Shown piece after piece: positions 7,558 through 13,624 of a stretch of 13,650 nucleotides of DNA (the first letter of the stretch is position 1; each line of letters starts with the position of its first letter). The position numbers and the translations under genes were made by a program. Where the stretch lies: the NCBI GenBank assembly GCA_034717985.1, contig JAYEMH010000024.1, positions 1 to 13,650 of the forward strand, given 5' to 3'. Origin of the DNA: JAYEMH01 sp034717985 [NCBI: Candidatus Ratteibacteria bacterium] (GTDB lineage: Bacteria > CAZDME01 > JAYEMH01). The notes under the pieces are model-generated. The model saw only the letters and a program-made list of their open reading frames with translations. It searched no databases and was not told the DNA's origin.

Positions 7558-8553
7558 TTATTCCCTTTTCTTTATATGCAGTTCGACAATATCCTTGTCC
7601 TTAAGAACATAGTCATAGGGCACCGCCTGACCGTTAAAACGGGCCGAACCCCAGAGACGCGCCTTCTCTAATCCGCTGGTAAAATCCTTATGAATGGCTT
7701 TGGCTAAATCGGTCACACTGCTTCCCAAAGGCAAAGTAAAAGGTTTATCTAAATCCGGCGGCTTCCCGGGAGGCTTGGAATAGACGCGGATAATCTTAAG
7801 CATTGAAAAAATATTTTTTTTTAGCTTCTCCAGTTTGTGGTCATCAAGAATTGAGAGCGGCATAATCCTGAATTTATCGCCGAAGAATTCTTCAAGCACC
7901 GAAAGATTATCTAAAGCTAACTGGCTATCCATTTTATTGGCAATAAGAAGCGTTTCTTTATAAACAGTCCCCACCGGAGCGCCCTTTTCGCCGCCCTTTT
8001 TCACTAATTTTACCCGCCTTGACTTCAATTGCTCAATGACTTCTTCCGTTTCACTTAAAACATCGGCATCTTCGGTATCAACAACAAAAAGCAGAGCATT
8101 ACAGTTGCGAATGGTATTGAAATGCCAGCCTTCAAGCCCGGCGTCAGTTATCGGCGGAAGGTCAACCAGCTGAATTTGAATATCTTCATACTCCATAATA
8201 CCGGGAAAGGGCAAAGTTGTGGTAAAAGGATAAGGCCCTACTTTCGGTTTAGCCTTGGTTAACGCCGCCAGCAGGCTTGATTTGCCCGAATTAGGGGGCC
8301 CAACTAAGGCTAATTGACCTGCCCCTTCGCGTTCGATAAGAAGAGCTTCGCTGGCCTTGGCAGCCTTTTTATCCTCGGTCTTTTTAAGTTTGGAAATGCG
8401 CTGTTTAATTTGCGCCTTGAGTTTGTCCGTCCCTTTATGCTTGGGCAGAAGCGCATACATCTCCTCTAAAGCGACAAGCTTCTCTTCTTTTGTCTTGGCT
8501 TCCCGAAAATACTTCTCGGCTTCTAAATATTGCGGGGTTAAATTAGCTGGCAA
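7558..8553 (-). CDS. DRG/Obg-like GTPase with C-terminal TGS domain
   Basis: A 331-residue cytoplasmic GTPase. Residues 1-70 are charged and helical, as in the N-terminal part of DRG proteins. The G domain shows G1 GPPNSGKSS (85-93), the G2 threonines in YPFTTT (108-113), G3 DLPP (131-134) and G4 NKMD (206-209). A TGS domain (about 268-329, with LPLGSSVTDLAKAIHKDF and VLKDKDIVELHIK) ends the protein. TGS-bearing GTPases of this class bind ribosomes or RNA, so a translation-linked role is inferred. G3 has Pro where the canonical DxxG motif has Gly. The start is a TTG at 8553, supported by GAGGTG (8558-8563) four nt upstream and by a promoter about 30 nt further up. It is the first gene of the six-gene operon and lies just downstream of the rplL terminator. 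Confidence 0.9.
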   Translation of the reverse strand: MPANLTPQYLEAEKYFREAKTKEEKLVALEEMYALLPKHKGTDKLKAQIKQRISKLKKTEDKKAAKASEALLIEREGAGQLALVGPPNSGKSSLLAALTKAKPKVGPYPFTTTLPFPGIMEYEDIQIQLVDLPPITDAGLEGWHFNTIRNCNALLFVVDTEDADVLSETEEVIEQLKSRRVKLVKKGGEKGAPVGTVYKETLLIANKMDSQLALDNLSVLEEFFGDKFRIMPLSILDDHKLEKLKKNIFSMLKIIRVYSKPPGKPPDLDKPFTLPLGSSVTDLAKAIHKDFTSGLEKARLWGSARFNGQAVPYDYVLKDKDIVELHIKKRE

Positions 8554-8581
8554 GTTTCACCTCACGAAAAAATTCGACTTT

Positions 8582-8610
8582 ATTCTAACATATAGATTTT
8601 TAAAATTCAA
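8582..8610 (-). promoter_or_regulatory. Strong predicted sigma70 promoter of the GTPase-to-barrel operon
   Basis: On the minus strand, -35 TTGAAT (8605-8610), 17-nt spacer, -10 TAGAAT (8582-8587) preceded by TGT (extended -10). Transcription should start near 8575, giving a leader of about 22 nt with the GAGGTG site before the TTG start. No other good promoter is evident down to 2688, where the genes are tightly packed. Confidence 0.72.
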
Positions 8611-8611
8611 G

Positions 8612-8630
8612 ACGAATTACGAATTACGAA
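8612..8630. repeat. Short tandem repeat ACGAATT
   Basis: Two perfect copies of the 7-mer ACGAATT (8612-8618, 8619-8625) followed by a partial ACGAA. It sits directly upstream of the -35 of the GTPase operon promoter, in the gap between terminator and promoter. Confidence 0.7.
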
Positions 8631-8655
8631 AACTTAAATATTCCGGAAATAAAAA

Positions 8656-8681
8656 ATGGGGCAAAAAATATTTTGCCCCAT
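8656..8681 (-). terminator. Intrinsic terminator after rplL
   Basis: Perfect 11-bp stem (ATGGGGCAAAA / TTTTGCCCCAT) with a 4-nt loop (8667-8670), starting about 32 nt after the rplL stop. On the minus strand it is followed at once by a T-run (complement of 8651-8656). This is a textbook rho-independent terminator and marks the end of the ribosomal operon. Confidence 0.88.
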
Positions 8682-8712
8682 CTTTTATTCTATCCGCTTC
8701 CCTCAGCAACAG

Positions 8713-9204
8713 TTACTTCAGCTCCACTCCCGCTCCAGCCGCAGTCAGCTTTTCTTTAATTTTATTCGCTTCTTCCTCGGTAACATCCTCTTTAACTGCT
8801 TTTGGCGCACCATCAACCAGAGCCTTGGCTTCTTTTAACCCCAAGCCGGTAATCTCTCTTACCTCTTTGATAACCTGGATTTTTTTATCTCCAATACTAA
8901 CCAGTTGAACAGTAAAGGAAGTCTTCTCTTCTGCGGCTGCTCCTTCGCCTCCGGAGGCACCCCCCCCCGCCGCGGCTGCGCCAGCCACCATCGGTAAAGC
9001 GGCAGTAACCCCAAACTTATCCTCTAAAGCTTTAACTAATTCGGAAAGTTCCAGCACAGTCATTTTTTCGACCGTATCAAGAATATCTTGAAGCTTTTTA
9101 GGAACCTCTTTCTTTTCCGCCTTGGCTCCTTTTTCCGCTTCCGGCTGAGGTTTTACTTCAGCTTTCGCCTCCACTTTTTCTTCCACCTTTTTCTCTTCTA
9201 CCAT
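8713..9204 (-). CDS. rplL: Ribosomal protein L7/L12 with N-terminal extension
   Basis: L7/L12 forms the multimeric stalk of the 50S subunit that recruits translational GTPases. The canonical protein begins at about residue 36: [31 protein letters not shown] (dimerisation domain), then the Ala/Gly hinge (about 71-93, [19 protein letters not shown]) and the C-terminal domain with [27 protein letters not shown]. The length is 163 against the usual 120-130, because a Lys/Glu/Ala-rich tail of about 35 residues precedes the dimerisation domain. The start is firm: GGAGG at 9211-9215 is six nt before the ATG at 9204, and no start codon lies at the canonical N-terminus. The hinge contains a run of nine G (plus-strand C at 8960-8968). 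A terminator, not rpoB, follows. Confidence 0.96.
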   Translation of the reverse strand: MVEEKKVEEKVEAKAEVKPQPEAEKGAKAEKKEVPKKLQDILDTVEKMTVLELSELVKALEDKFGVTAALPMVAGAAAAGGGASGGEGAAAEEKTSFTVQLVSIGDKKIQVIKEVREITGLGLKEAKALVDGAPKAVKEDVTEEEANKIKEKLTAAGAGVELK

Positions 9205-9223
9205 TTTATTCCTCCTTTTATTC

Positions 9224-9255
9224 CGTATCTCGTTGTTCGCAATTCGTATCTCGTT
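9224..9255. repeat. Direct repeat CGTATCTCGTT in the rplJ-rplL gap
   Basis: Two perfect 11-bp copies of CGTATCTCGTT (9224-9234 and 9245-9255), separated by 10 nt (GTTCGCAATT) that is itself similar in composition. The 109-nt rplJ-rplL spacer otherwise holds only the rplL Shine-Dalgarno (9211-9215); I see no convincing promoter or terminator in it. Confidence 0.7.
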
Positions 9256-9313
9256 AAAACTGACTGGCCATATTAAGAAGATTTTGTTAGCGATATACTA
9301 TTATATGCTCTGT

Positions 9314-9829
9314 TTACACTTTTTGTCTTTCTATATTTTTTAAAACTCCGATTAAACCCTGCATTAAACCTTTCAGGCCAAAAACCAAACTACTTAGAGG
9401 AGCTAAAAATCCATTTTTCACTTGAGCCAGAAGTATTTCACGGCCGGGAAGTCTGGCTAAATTGCCTATCTCCTGAGCGTCGAAAATGCTTTCGTTTAAC
9501 ATTCCGCCTTTAATCGTCAAAAATGGATGCGCTCTAGCAAAACTGAGCAGGAGTTTCGTCAGGCTGATATTCTCCTTATCAGTGGAGATAATCGCTACCG
9601 GACCGTCTAAAAAGGGCAGAATTTTCCCGCGTTTAGCTTTTTTCGCTCCGAGTTTTGCCAGGGTGTTTTTGACCACCCGTAACCTTGAATTGGCCTTATC
9701 CAATTTTTTGCGCAGTTCGGTTAATTCCTCTGCCTTGAGCCCCTTATACCCCGTAAAAATTAAAAAATCCGGGCTCTTAAAATTTTTCTCCAAATGCTTT
9801 ACTACCCACTCTTTTTCTACAGTTGCCAT
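9314..9829 (-). CDS. rplJ: Ribosomal protein L10
   Basis: L10 (171 residues, typical 165-175) forms the base of the L12 stalk on 23S rRNA. Seen: N-terminal EKEWVVKHLEKNFKSPDFLIFTGYKGLKAEELTELRKKL, then RLRVVKNTLAKLGAKKA, FLDGPVAIIS and the KGGMLNESIFDAQEIGNLARLPGREILLAQV segment, with the C-terminal helix region (about 140-171) that binds L12 dimers. The ATG at 9829 has AGGAG about eight nt upstream. The 179-nt gap before it carries an L10 leader, consistent with autogenous regulation by the L10-L12 complex. It is followed by rplL. Confidence 0.96.
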   Translation of the reverse strand: MATVEKEWVVKHLEKNFKSPDFLIFTGYKGLKAEELTELRKKLDKANSRLRVVKNTLAKLGAKKAKRGKILPFLDGPVAIISTDKENISLTKLLLSFARAHPFLTIKGGMLNESIFDAQEIGNLARLPGREILLAQVKNGFLAPLSSLVFGLKGLMQGLIGVLKNIERQKV

Positions 9830-9853
9830 TCTCGCTTCTCCTATAATTAAAAT

Positions 9854-9887
9854 TCCCTTTGCCTAGACCAATTGAAAGACAAAGGGA
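9854..9887 (-). promoter_or_regulatory. Attenuator-like hairpin before rplJ
   Basis: Arms TCCCTTTG and CAAAGGGA (8 bp) enclose an 18-nt loop; on the minus strand the stem is followed by ATTTTAATTAT and then the rplJ Shine-Dalgarno. It lies just after the L10 leader core and could act as the expression platform, by termination or by occlusion of translation. The U-tract is interrupted, so termination would be weak. Confidence 0.5.
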
Positions 9888-9906
9888 GTGCCTCTCCTTA
9901 TTTAGT

Positions 9907-10000
9907 CTCGGCAGGCAAATCTTTTAAACCCGCTCCGGATAGAAATTGACCCGCCTTGGCGGCAAACTGCTAACAGAGCAAAGGTACCTACGGTCTTCGA
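9907..10000 (-). ncRNA. Ribosomal L10 leader (autoregulatory mRNA element)
   Basis: The rplA-rplJ spacer on the minus strand contains the hallmark L10-leader segments: AGACCGTAGGTACC at the 5' side (rc of 9982-9995) and TGCCTGCCGAG at the 3' side (rc of 9907-9917), which can close a stem, with CCGGAGC in between. The consensus GUAGG ... CCUGCCGAG is characteristic of the family bound by L10-(L12)4. The element precedes the 9854-9887 hairpin. Exact boundaries are approximate. Confidence 0.78.
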
Positions 10001-10008
10001 CCTTAAAA

Positions 10009-10680
10009 TTACACTGCTAATTTGATGCCCGGCCCCATCGTAGTGGATAAAACGGCTTTTTTGATATACTTTCCTTTCACCACTGGCGGACGAGCTTGGA
10101 TAATGGCGGAAATAATTTCTCTAAGATTAGCCGTTAATTTTTCTGCGGCAAAGGATTTTTTTCCGGCGATAAGATGCAACCCCCCGCTTTTATCTACCCG
10201 ATATTCAATCCGTCCTTTTTTTATTTCCTTTATCGCCTGAGCTAAATTGGGAGTAACCGTACCTTTCTTGGGACTAGGCATCAATCCTTTGCTTCCAAGA
10301 ATCTTACCCAGCCTTGCTACTTCTTTCATCATATCCGGGGTAATCAGTAAAACATCAAAGTCAAGCCAGCCACCCGTTATTTTATCAATATATTCTTTAC
10401 CTCCGACCAAATCCGCTCCGGCTTCTTCAGCTTTCCTGAGGTTGTCCCCCTGGCTGATGACTAAAACTCTAACTGTCTTGCCCGTACCGTATGGAAGAAG
10501 CACCGTCCCTCTCACCTGCTGATCAGAATGTTTAGGGTCCACACCGAGTAAAAAAACCAACTCAACCGTCTCGTCAAATTTTACCTGGGGCTGATCTTTA
10601 AGTAATTTAACCGCGTCTTCCAGTTTATATAATTTATGTGTATCGATTCTTTTCAGAGATTCCTTAAATCGTTTTCCCAT
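10009..10680 (-). CDS. rplA: Ribosomal protein L1
   Basis: L1 forms the mobile stalk at the E site of the 50S subunit and commonly represses its own operon. Seen from the preferred start: [83 protein letters not shown] and the C-terminal [14 protein letters not shown], i.e. both L1 domains complete. The reading frame is open to an ATG at 10722, but that would add 14 Lys-rich residues lying wholly within rplK. The ATG at 10680 gives 223 residues, near the family norm, begins with the conserved GKR segment, and has AGAGG three nt upstream. It overlaps rplK by 17 nt, so the two are probably translationally coupled. Confidence 0.95.
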   Translation of the reverse strand: MGKRFKESLKRIDTHKLYKLEDAVKLLKDQPQVKFDETVELVFLLGVDPKHSDQQVRGTVLLPYGTGKTVRVLVISQGDNLRKAEEAGADLVGGKEYIDKITGGWLDFDVLLITPDMMKEVARLGKILGSKGLMPSPKKGTVTPNLAQAIKEIKKGRIEYRVDKSGGLHLIAGKKSFAAEKLTANLREIISAIIQARPPVVKGKYIKKAVLSTTMGPGIKLAV

Positions 10681-11131
10681 CTTCCTCTGTTTTTTCCCTT
10701 TCGATTTTATCGACAATTTCAATCCCCATGCTCATGGCTGTCCCTTCAATAATTTTAACCGCTTGTTCAATCCTGGTAGCATTTAAATCCTGCATTTTCG
10801 CCCGAGCAATTTCTTCAACTTTTTCCCGCGTAACCTTGCCTATTTTCATCTTGTTTGGTTCGGCTGAAGCTTTGGCTAAACCCGCTTCTCGTTTCAAAAG
10901 CACTGAAGCCGGTGGGGATTTTGTAATAAAAGAAAAACTCCGGTCATGGTAGATACTAATGACTACCGGAATAATTAAACCTTCCCGACCCTTGGTCTTC
11001 TCATTAAATTGTCTGCAGAATTCCATAATATTAACCCCGTGCTGACCTAAAGCCGGACCAACCGGAGGCGCCGGGTTTGCCTGTCCCGCCGCAATTTGAA
11101 GTTTTACTTGAGCGTTAATTTTCTTTGCCAT
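10664..11131 (-). CDS. rplK: Ribosomal protein L11
   Basis: L11 binds the GTPase-associated region of 23S rRNA. The N-terminal domain is canonical ([35 protein letters not shown]), followed by [23 protein letters not shown] and the RNA-binding C-terminal domain ending at [10 protein letters not shown]. Residues about 142-155 ([15 protein letters not shown]) form a short charged tail beyond the usual end of 141-145 residues; this tail is encoded partly in the region overlapping rplA. ATG at 11131 lies one nt after the nusG stop, so its ribosome-binding site (GGTGGA) is inside nusG. Confidence 0.96.
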   Translation of the reverse strand: MAKKINAQVKLQIAAGQANPAPPVGPALGQHGVNIMEFCRQFNEKTKGREGLIIPVVISIYHDRSFSFITKSPPASVLLKREAGLAKASAEPNKMKIGKVTREKVEEIARAKMQDLNATRIEQAVKIIEGTAMSMGIEIVDKIEREKTEEDGKTI

Positions 11132-11132
11132 T

Positions 11133-11663
11133 TTAAATACGTTCCACCTGCCAGTATTCTAATTCTACCGGGGTAGCCCGGCCGAATACGGTGACGGTAA
11201 GCTTAAGTTTGCCTTTTTCAGGAAAAATTTCATCAACCACGCCGGTAAAATTCGTAAACGGGCCTTTAATAATCTTAACATTTTCTCCAACTTCAAATAG
11301 CACCTTGGGTTTAGGAACCTGCTCTTCTTCTTCCATTTGCTTAATAATAGTTTTAATCTCACTCTCATCCAGCGGGGTCGGTTTCCGCCGCGCACCGACA
11401 AATCCAGTTATCCCCGGGGTATTGCGAATGAGATACCAGCTTTTTTCAGTCATCTCCATCTCGACGAGAACATAGCCCGGGAAAAATTTTCGATTGGTAA
11501 TTTTTTTTTCACCATCTTTAATTTCAGAGACCTTCTCTGTCGGGATAAGAATCTGGGAGATAATCCCGCCCATGCCTTGCAACTCGGCGCGATTCATCAA
11601 AGCCTCTTTAACTTTATTTTCGTATCCGGAGTGTGTATGAATTATATACCACTTTTTAGTCAT
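11133..11663 (-). CDS. nusG: Transcription elongation/antitermination factor NusG
   Basis: NusG binds RNA polymerase to reduce pausing and links it to Rho or to the ribosome. Of the 176 residues, the N-terminal NGN domain shows [36 protein letters not shown] and [13 protein letters not shown] (RNAP-binding region), then [10 protein letters not shown]. The C-terminal KOW domain (about 123-176) has [24 protein letters not shown] and ends with the YWQVERI strand. Length and order are typical of a two-domain bacterial NusG without the insertion found in some lineages. It lies between secE and rplK, the conserved bacterial arrangement, with six nt after secE. Confidence 0.97.
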   Translation of the reverse strand: MTKKWYIIHTHSGYENKVKEALMNRAELQGMGGIISQILIPTEKVSEIKDGEKKITNRKFFPGYVLVEMEMTEKSWYLIRNTPGITGFVGARRKPTPLDESEIKTIIKQMEEEEQVPKPKVLFEVGENVKIIKGPFTNFTGVVDEIFPEKGKLKLTVTVFGRATPVELEYWQVERI

Positions 11664-11669
11664 AAAAAT

Positions 11670-11861
11670 CTACACTCTCAATAAAATACTCATAAGTCGA
11701 GAAAGGGAAAAATCAAAAATACCGAGAAGAAAAGCTATTATAAAAATAGCAATGATAACCACCACGGTTGAGGCAATCAGCTCTTTTCTTGCCGGCCAGG
11801 TTATTTTTTTAAACTCTGATTTGACCTCTTTAAGATATTTTATAATCCCGGCTAAATTCAT
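11670..11861 (-). CDS. secE: Preprotein translocase subunit SecE
   Basis: This is the small SecYEG subunit that clamps SecY in the inner membrane. At 63 residues it is the short, single-helix form: amphipathic LKEVKSEFKKITWPARKELIAST (about 10-32, containing the signature K-x-W-P) followed by one transmembrane helix VVVIIAIFIIAFLLGIFDFSL. ATG at 11861 has AAGGA about nine nt upstream. It lies directly after the tRNA-Trp gene and before nusG. Confidence 0.97.
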   Translation of the reverse strand: MNLAGIIKYLKEVKSEFKKITWPARKELIASTVVVIIAIFIIAFLLGIFDFSLSRLMSILLRV

Positions 11862-11886
11862 TTTGATGTTTCCTTCTCATTAAAAG

Positions 11887-11960
11887 TGGCAGGAGCGACA
11901 GGGATCGAACCTGCAGTCCCGGTTTTGGAGACCGGTGGTTTACCATTAACCGACGCTCCT
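11887..11960 (-). tRNA. tRNA-Trp (anticodon CCA)
   Basis: On the minus strand a full cloverleaf folds: acceptor AGGAGCG/CGCTCCT, D arm GGTT...AACC with AATGGTA loop, anticodon arm CCGGT-CTCCAAA-ACCGG (anticodon CCA), T arm GCAGG-TTCGATC-CCTGT, discriminator G and an encoded CCA 3' end. It lies between rpmG and secE within the operon, so it must be excised from a polycistronic transcript. Confidence 0.96.
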
Positions 11961-11990
11961 ACTGCGGTTCGGCCGGGGCTTCTTTCAATT

Positions 11991-12140
11991 CTACTTAACT
12001 TCCTTATGAAGCACCCTCTTCCGGCAGAAATTGCAAAATTTCTTTATTTCTAATTTTGCCGGATGCGTCCTTTTATTTCTTGTCTGCGTATAGTTGCGGC
12101 GCTTACACTGACTACAAGCTAAAACAATAATCTCGCGCAT
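11991..12140 (-). CDS. rpmG: Ribosomal protein L33 (zinc-ribbon, C+ form)
   Basis: The 49-residue product reads MREIIVLACSQCKRRNYTQTRN...KLEIKKFCNFCRKRVLHKEVK. It has the L33 pattern with two CxxC pairs (CSQC at 9-12, CNFC at 36-39), the zinc-binding C+ version. L33 is a small 50S protein near the E site. The ATG at 12140 lies two nt after the tuf stop with no strong Shine-Dalgarno of its own, suggesting coupling to tuf. The stop is followed after 30 nt by tRNA-Trp. Confidence 0.96.
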   Translation of the reverse strand: MREIIVLACSQCKRRNYTQTRNKRTHPAKLEIKKFCNFCRKRVLHKEVK

Positions 12141-12142
12141 AA

Positions 12143-13342
12143 TTATTTTATAATCTCGCTAATTACACCCGCTCCCACGGTATGCCCGCCTTCTCGAATA
12201 GCAAAACGAAGTTCTTTCTCCATAGCGATAGGGGTAATCAATTCAATATCTATGTTAACATTATCCCCTGGCATAACCATTTCCACCCCCTGGGGCAGTG
12301 TAACTACGCCGGTAACATCAGTAGTGCGAAAATAAAATTGGGGGCGATAGCCGTTAAAGAAAGGTGTGTGCCGGCCGCCTTCCTCTTTAGCCAGAATATA
12401 AACCTGTCCCTTGAATTTAGTGTGCGGGGTAATTGTTCCCGGTTTAGCAATAACCTGACCTCTTTCAATGTCATCCTTTTCCACACCCCGGAGAAGCAGA
12501 CCAACGTTATCGCCAGCTTCGGCCTCGTCTAAAAGCTTGCGAAACATCTCCACCCCAGTAACCACTGTCTTTTTGGTCGGCTTAATCCCAACAATCTCTA
12601 CTTCTTCGCCTACCTTTACTTTTCCTCTTTCCACTCTTCCGGTAGCAACGGTTCCCCGGCCGGTAATGCTGAAAATATCTTCCACGCTCATCAAAAACGG
12701 CTTATCTACCTCACGCTTTGGATCGGGAATATAGCTGTCAATTGTATCCAGAAGTTCTATCACCGGACCGCACTTCGGACACTCTTTTTTACCACAACCA
12801 CAACTTAAAGCCTCGGTGGCTGAACCTTTGACAATCGGGGTTTTATCACCTGGAAATTCATATTTATTTAGCAATTCTCTCACTTCCAGTTCGACCAAAT
12901 CTAAAAGTTCCTTATCATCCACCATATCAACTTTATTCATGAAGACAGCAATATAAGGAACACCCACCTGACGGGCCAGAAGGATATGCTCACGGGTCTG
13001 GGGCATCGGACCATCAGCCGCACTAACTACCAAAATCGTCCCATCCATCTGGGCCGCTCCGGTAATCATATTCTTAACATAATCAGCATGTCCGGGGCAA
13101 TCTATGTGGGCGTAATGCCGTTTTTCCGTTTCATATTCAACGTGGGCAATAGCAATTGTTAAACCCCGCGCCTTCTCTTCAGGAGCATTATCAATTTCAT
13201 CAACCTTTCTTGCCTCGGCTTTCCCCTGTTTCGATAAAATGTTGGTGATAGCCGCGGTCAAGGTAGTTTTTCCATGGTCAACATGCCCGATTGTACCAAT
13301 GTTTACATGCGGCTTGGTACGCACAAACTTTTCTTTTGCCAT
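12143..13342 (-). CDS. tuf: Elongation factor Tu
   Basis: EF-Tu delivers aminoacyl-tRNA to the ribosome. Its 399 residues include G1 GHVDHGKTT (19-27), switch [14 protein letters not shown] (59-71, Thr62), G3 [12 protein letters not shown] (81-92, His85), G4 NKVD (136-139) and G5 GSA (173-175), then beta domains II and III ending [11 protein letters not shown]. Between GSATEAL and [12 protein letters not shown] lies [13 protein letters not shown] (181-193), with four cysteines (181, 183, 188, 191) where most EF-Tus have a short variable loop without Cys clusters (see findings). GGAGG lies upstream of the ATG at 13342. It follows tRNA-Thr, as in many tuf operons. Confidence 0.98.
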   Translation of the reverse strand: MAKEKFVRTKPHVNIGTIGHVDHGKTTLTAAITNILSKQGKAEARKVDEIDNAPEEKARGLTIAIAHVEYETEKRHYAHIDCPGHADYVKNMITGAAQMDGTILVVSAADGPMPQTREHILLARQVGVPYIAVFMNKVDMVDDKELLDLVELEVRELLNKYEFPGDKTPIVKGSATEALSCGCGKKECPKCGPVIELLDTIDSYIPDPKREVDKPFLMSVEDIFSITGRGTVATGRVERGKVKVGEEVEIVGIKPTKKTVVTGVEMFRKLLDEAEAGDNVGLLLRGVEKDDIERGQVIAKPGTITPHTKFKGQVYILAKEEGGRHTPFFNGYRPQFYFRTTDVTGVVTLPQGVEMVMPGDNVNIDIELITPIAMEKELRFAIREGGHTVGAGVISEIIK

Positions 13343-13379
13343 TTTTTCCCTCCTTTTTTAACTTGACCTTTTTATTATC

Positions 13380-13455
13380 TGGAGCCCTCGATCGGGATTG
13401 AACCGATGACCTCATCCTTACCAAGGATGTGCTCTTCCAACTGAGCTACAAGGGC
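13380..13455 (-). tRNA. tRNA-Thr (anticodon GGT)
   Basis: Minus-strand cloverleaf: acceptor GCCCTTG/CGAGGGC (one G-U), D arm beginning TAGCTCAGTTGG, anticodon arm CATCC-TTGGTAA-GGATG (anticodon GGT, reading ACC/ACU), T arm with TTCAATC loop, discriminator T and encoded CCA. It is the first element of the operon, upstream of tuf. Confidence 0.95.
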
Positions 13456-13474
13456 AACTTGCTCTTCACGGAAA

Positions 13475-13498
13475 CCATATATTTACCAAATTATATGG
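13475..13498. repeat. Inverted repeat CCATATA-N10-TATATGG over the operon promoter
   Basis: Perfect 7-bp arms CCATATA (13475-13481) and TATATGG (13492-13498) with a 10-nt centre. The palindrome covers the -10 region and part of the spacer of the tRNA-Thr/tuf promoter. Possible operator; no binding protein can be named. Confidence 0.55.
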
Positions 13499-13508
13499 CA
13501 CTTGTCAA
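13480..13508 (-). promoter_or_regulatory. Probable promoter of the tRNA-Thr/tuf/ribosomal operon
   Basis: Perfect -35 TTGACA (rc of 13503-13508), 17-nt spacer, -10-like TAAATA (rc of 13480-13485) preceded by TGG (extended -10). Predicted initiation near 13472 is only about 15 nt before the 5' end of tRNA-Thr. The -10 is a poor consensus match, but the -35, spacing and position are good. Confidence 0.58.
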
Positions 13509-13537
13509 GGAAATTCTACATCACTGTTATTTAAAAA

Positions 13538-13583
13538 TTAAAAGTGCACAGTTTTAGAGCGATTTAAGTTTTAAAAGTGCACA
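13538..13583 (+). repeat. Two direct copies of TTAAAAGTGCACA
   Basis: Perfect 13-bp copies at 13538-13550 and 13571-13583, 33 nt start to start, each with the palindrome GTGCAC. They lie upstream of the truncated plus-strand gene and could be protein-binding sites or subterminal repeats of an insertion sequence. A TGT that could be an IS tip begins at 13525. Confidence 0.65.
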
Positions 13584-13595
13584 CCTTATCTGCGC

Positions 13596-13601
13596 TATAA
13601 T
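13596..13601 (+). promoter_or_regulatory. Possible -10 (TATAAT) of the truncated plus-strand gene
   Basis: Perfect TATAAT, 23 nt before the ATG at 13625. The region 17-18 nt upstream (TAAAAG/AAAAGT) is a poor -35 and overlaps the second GTGCAC repeat, so an activator or a repeat-binding protein could be involved. Confidence 0.45.
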
Positions 13602-13624
13602 GGAACCCAAAAGGAGGTTTGATT

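Noticed and set aside
8357-8908. Plus-strand 183-codon open frame
   Set aside because: It is antisense to the start of the GTPase gene, the terminator and the end of rplL; composition and lack of an RBS mark it as a shadow.
10681-10722. 14-residue Lys-rich N-terminal extension of L1
   Set aside because: It would lie wholly in rplK; the ATG at 10680 begins at the conserved L1 N-terminus with AGAGG just upstream.
11165-11401. Minus-strand 78-codon frame inside nusG, considered as a frameshifted gene
   Set aside because: nusG is complete and canonical in its own frame, so nothing is broken here.
13490-13495. Minus-strand TATAAT as -10 of the tuf operon promoter
   Set aside because: It lies only 7 nt from the TTGACA at 13503-13508, and no -35 occurs 16-18 nt upstream of it.
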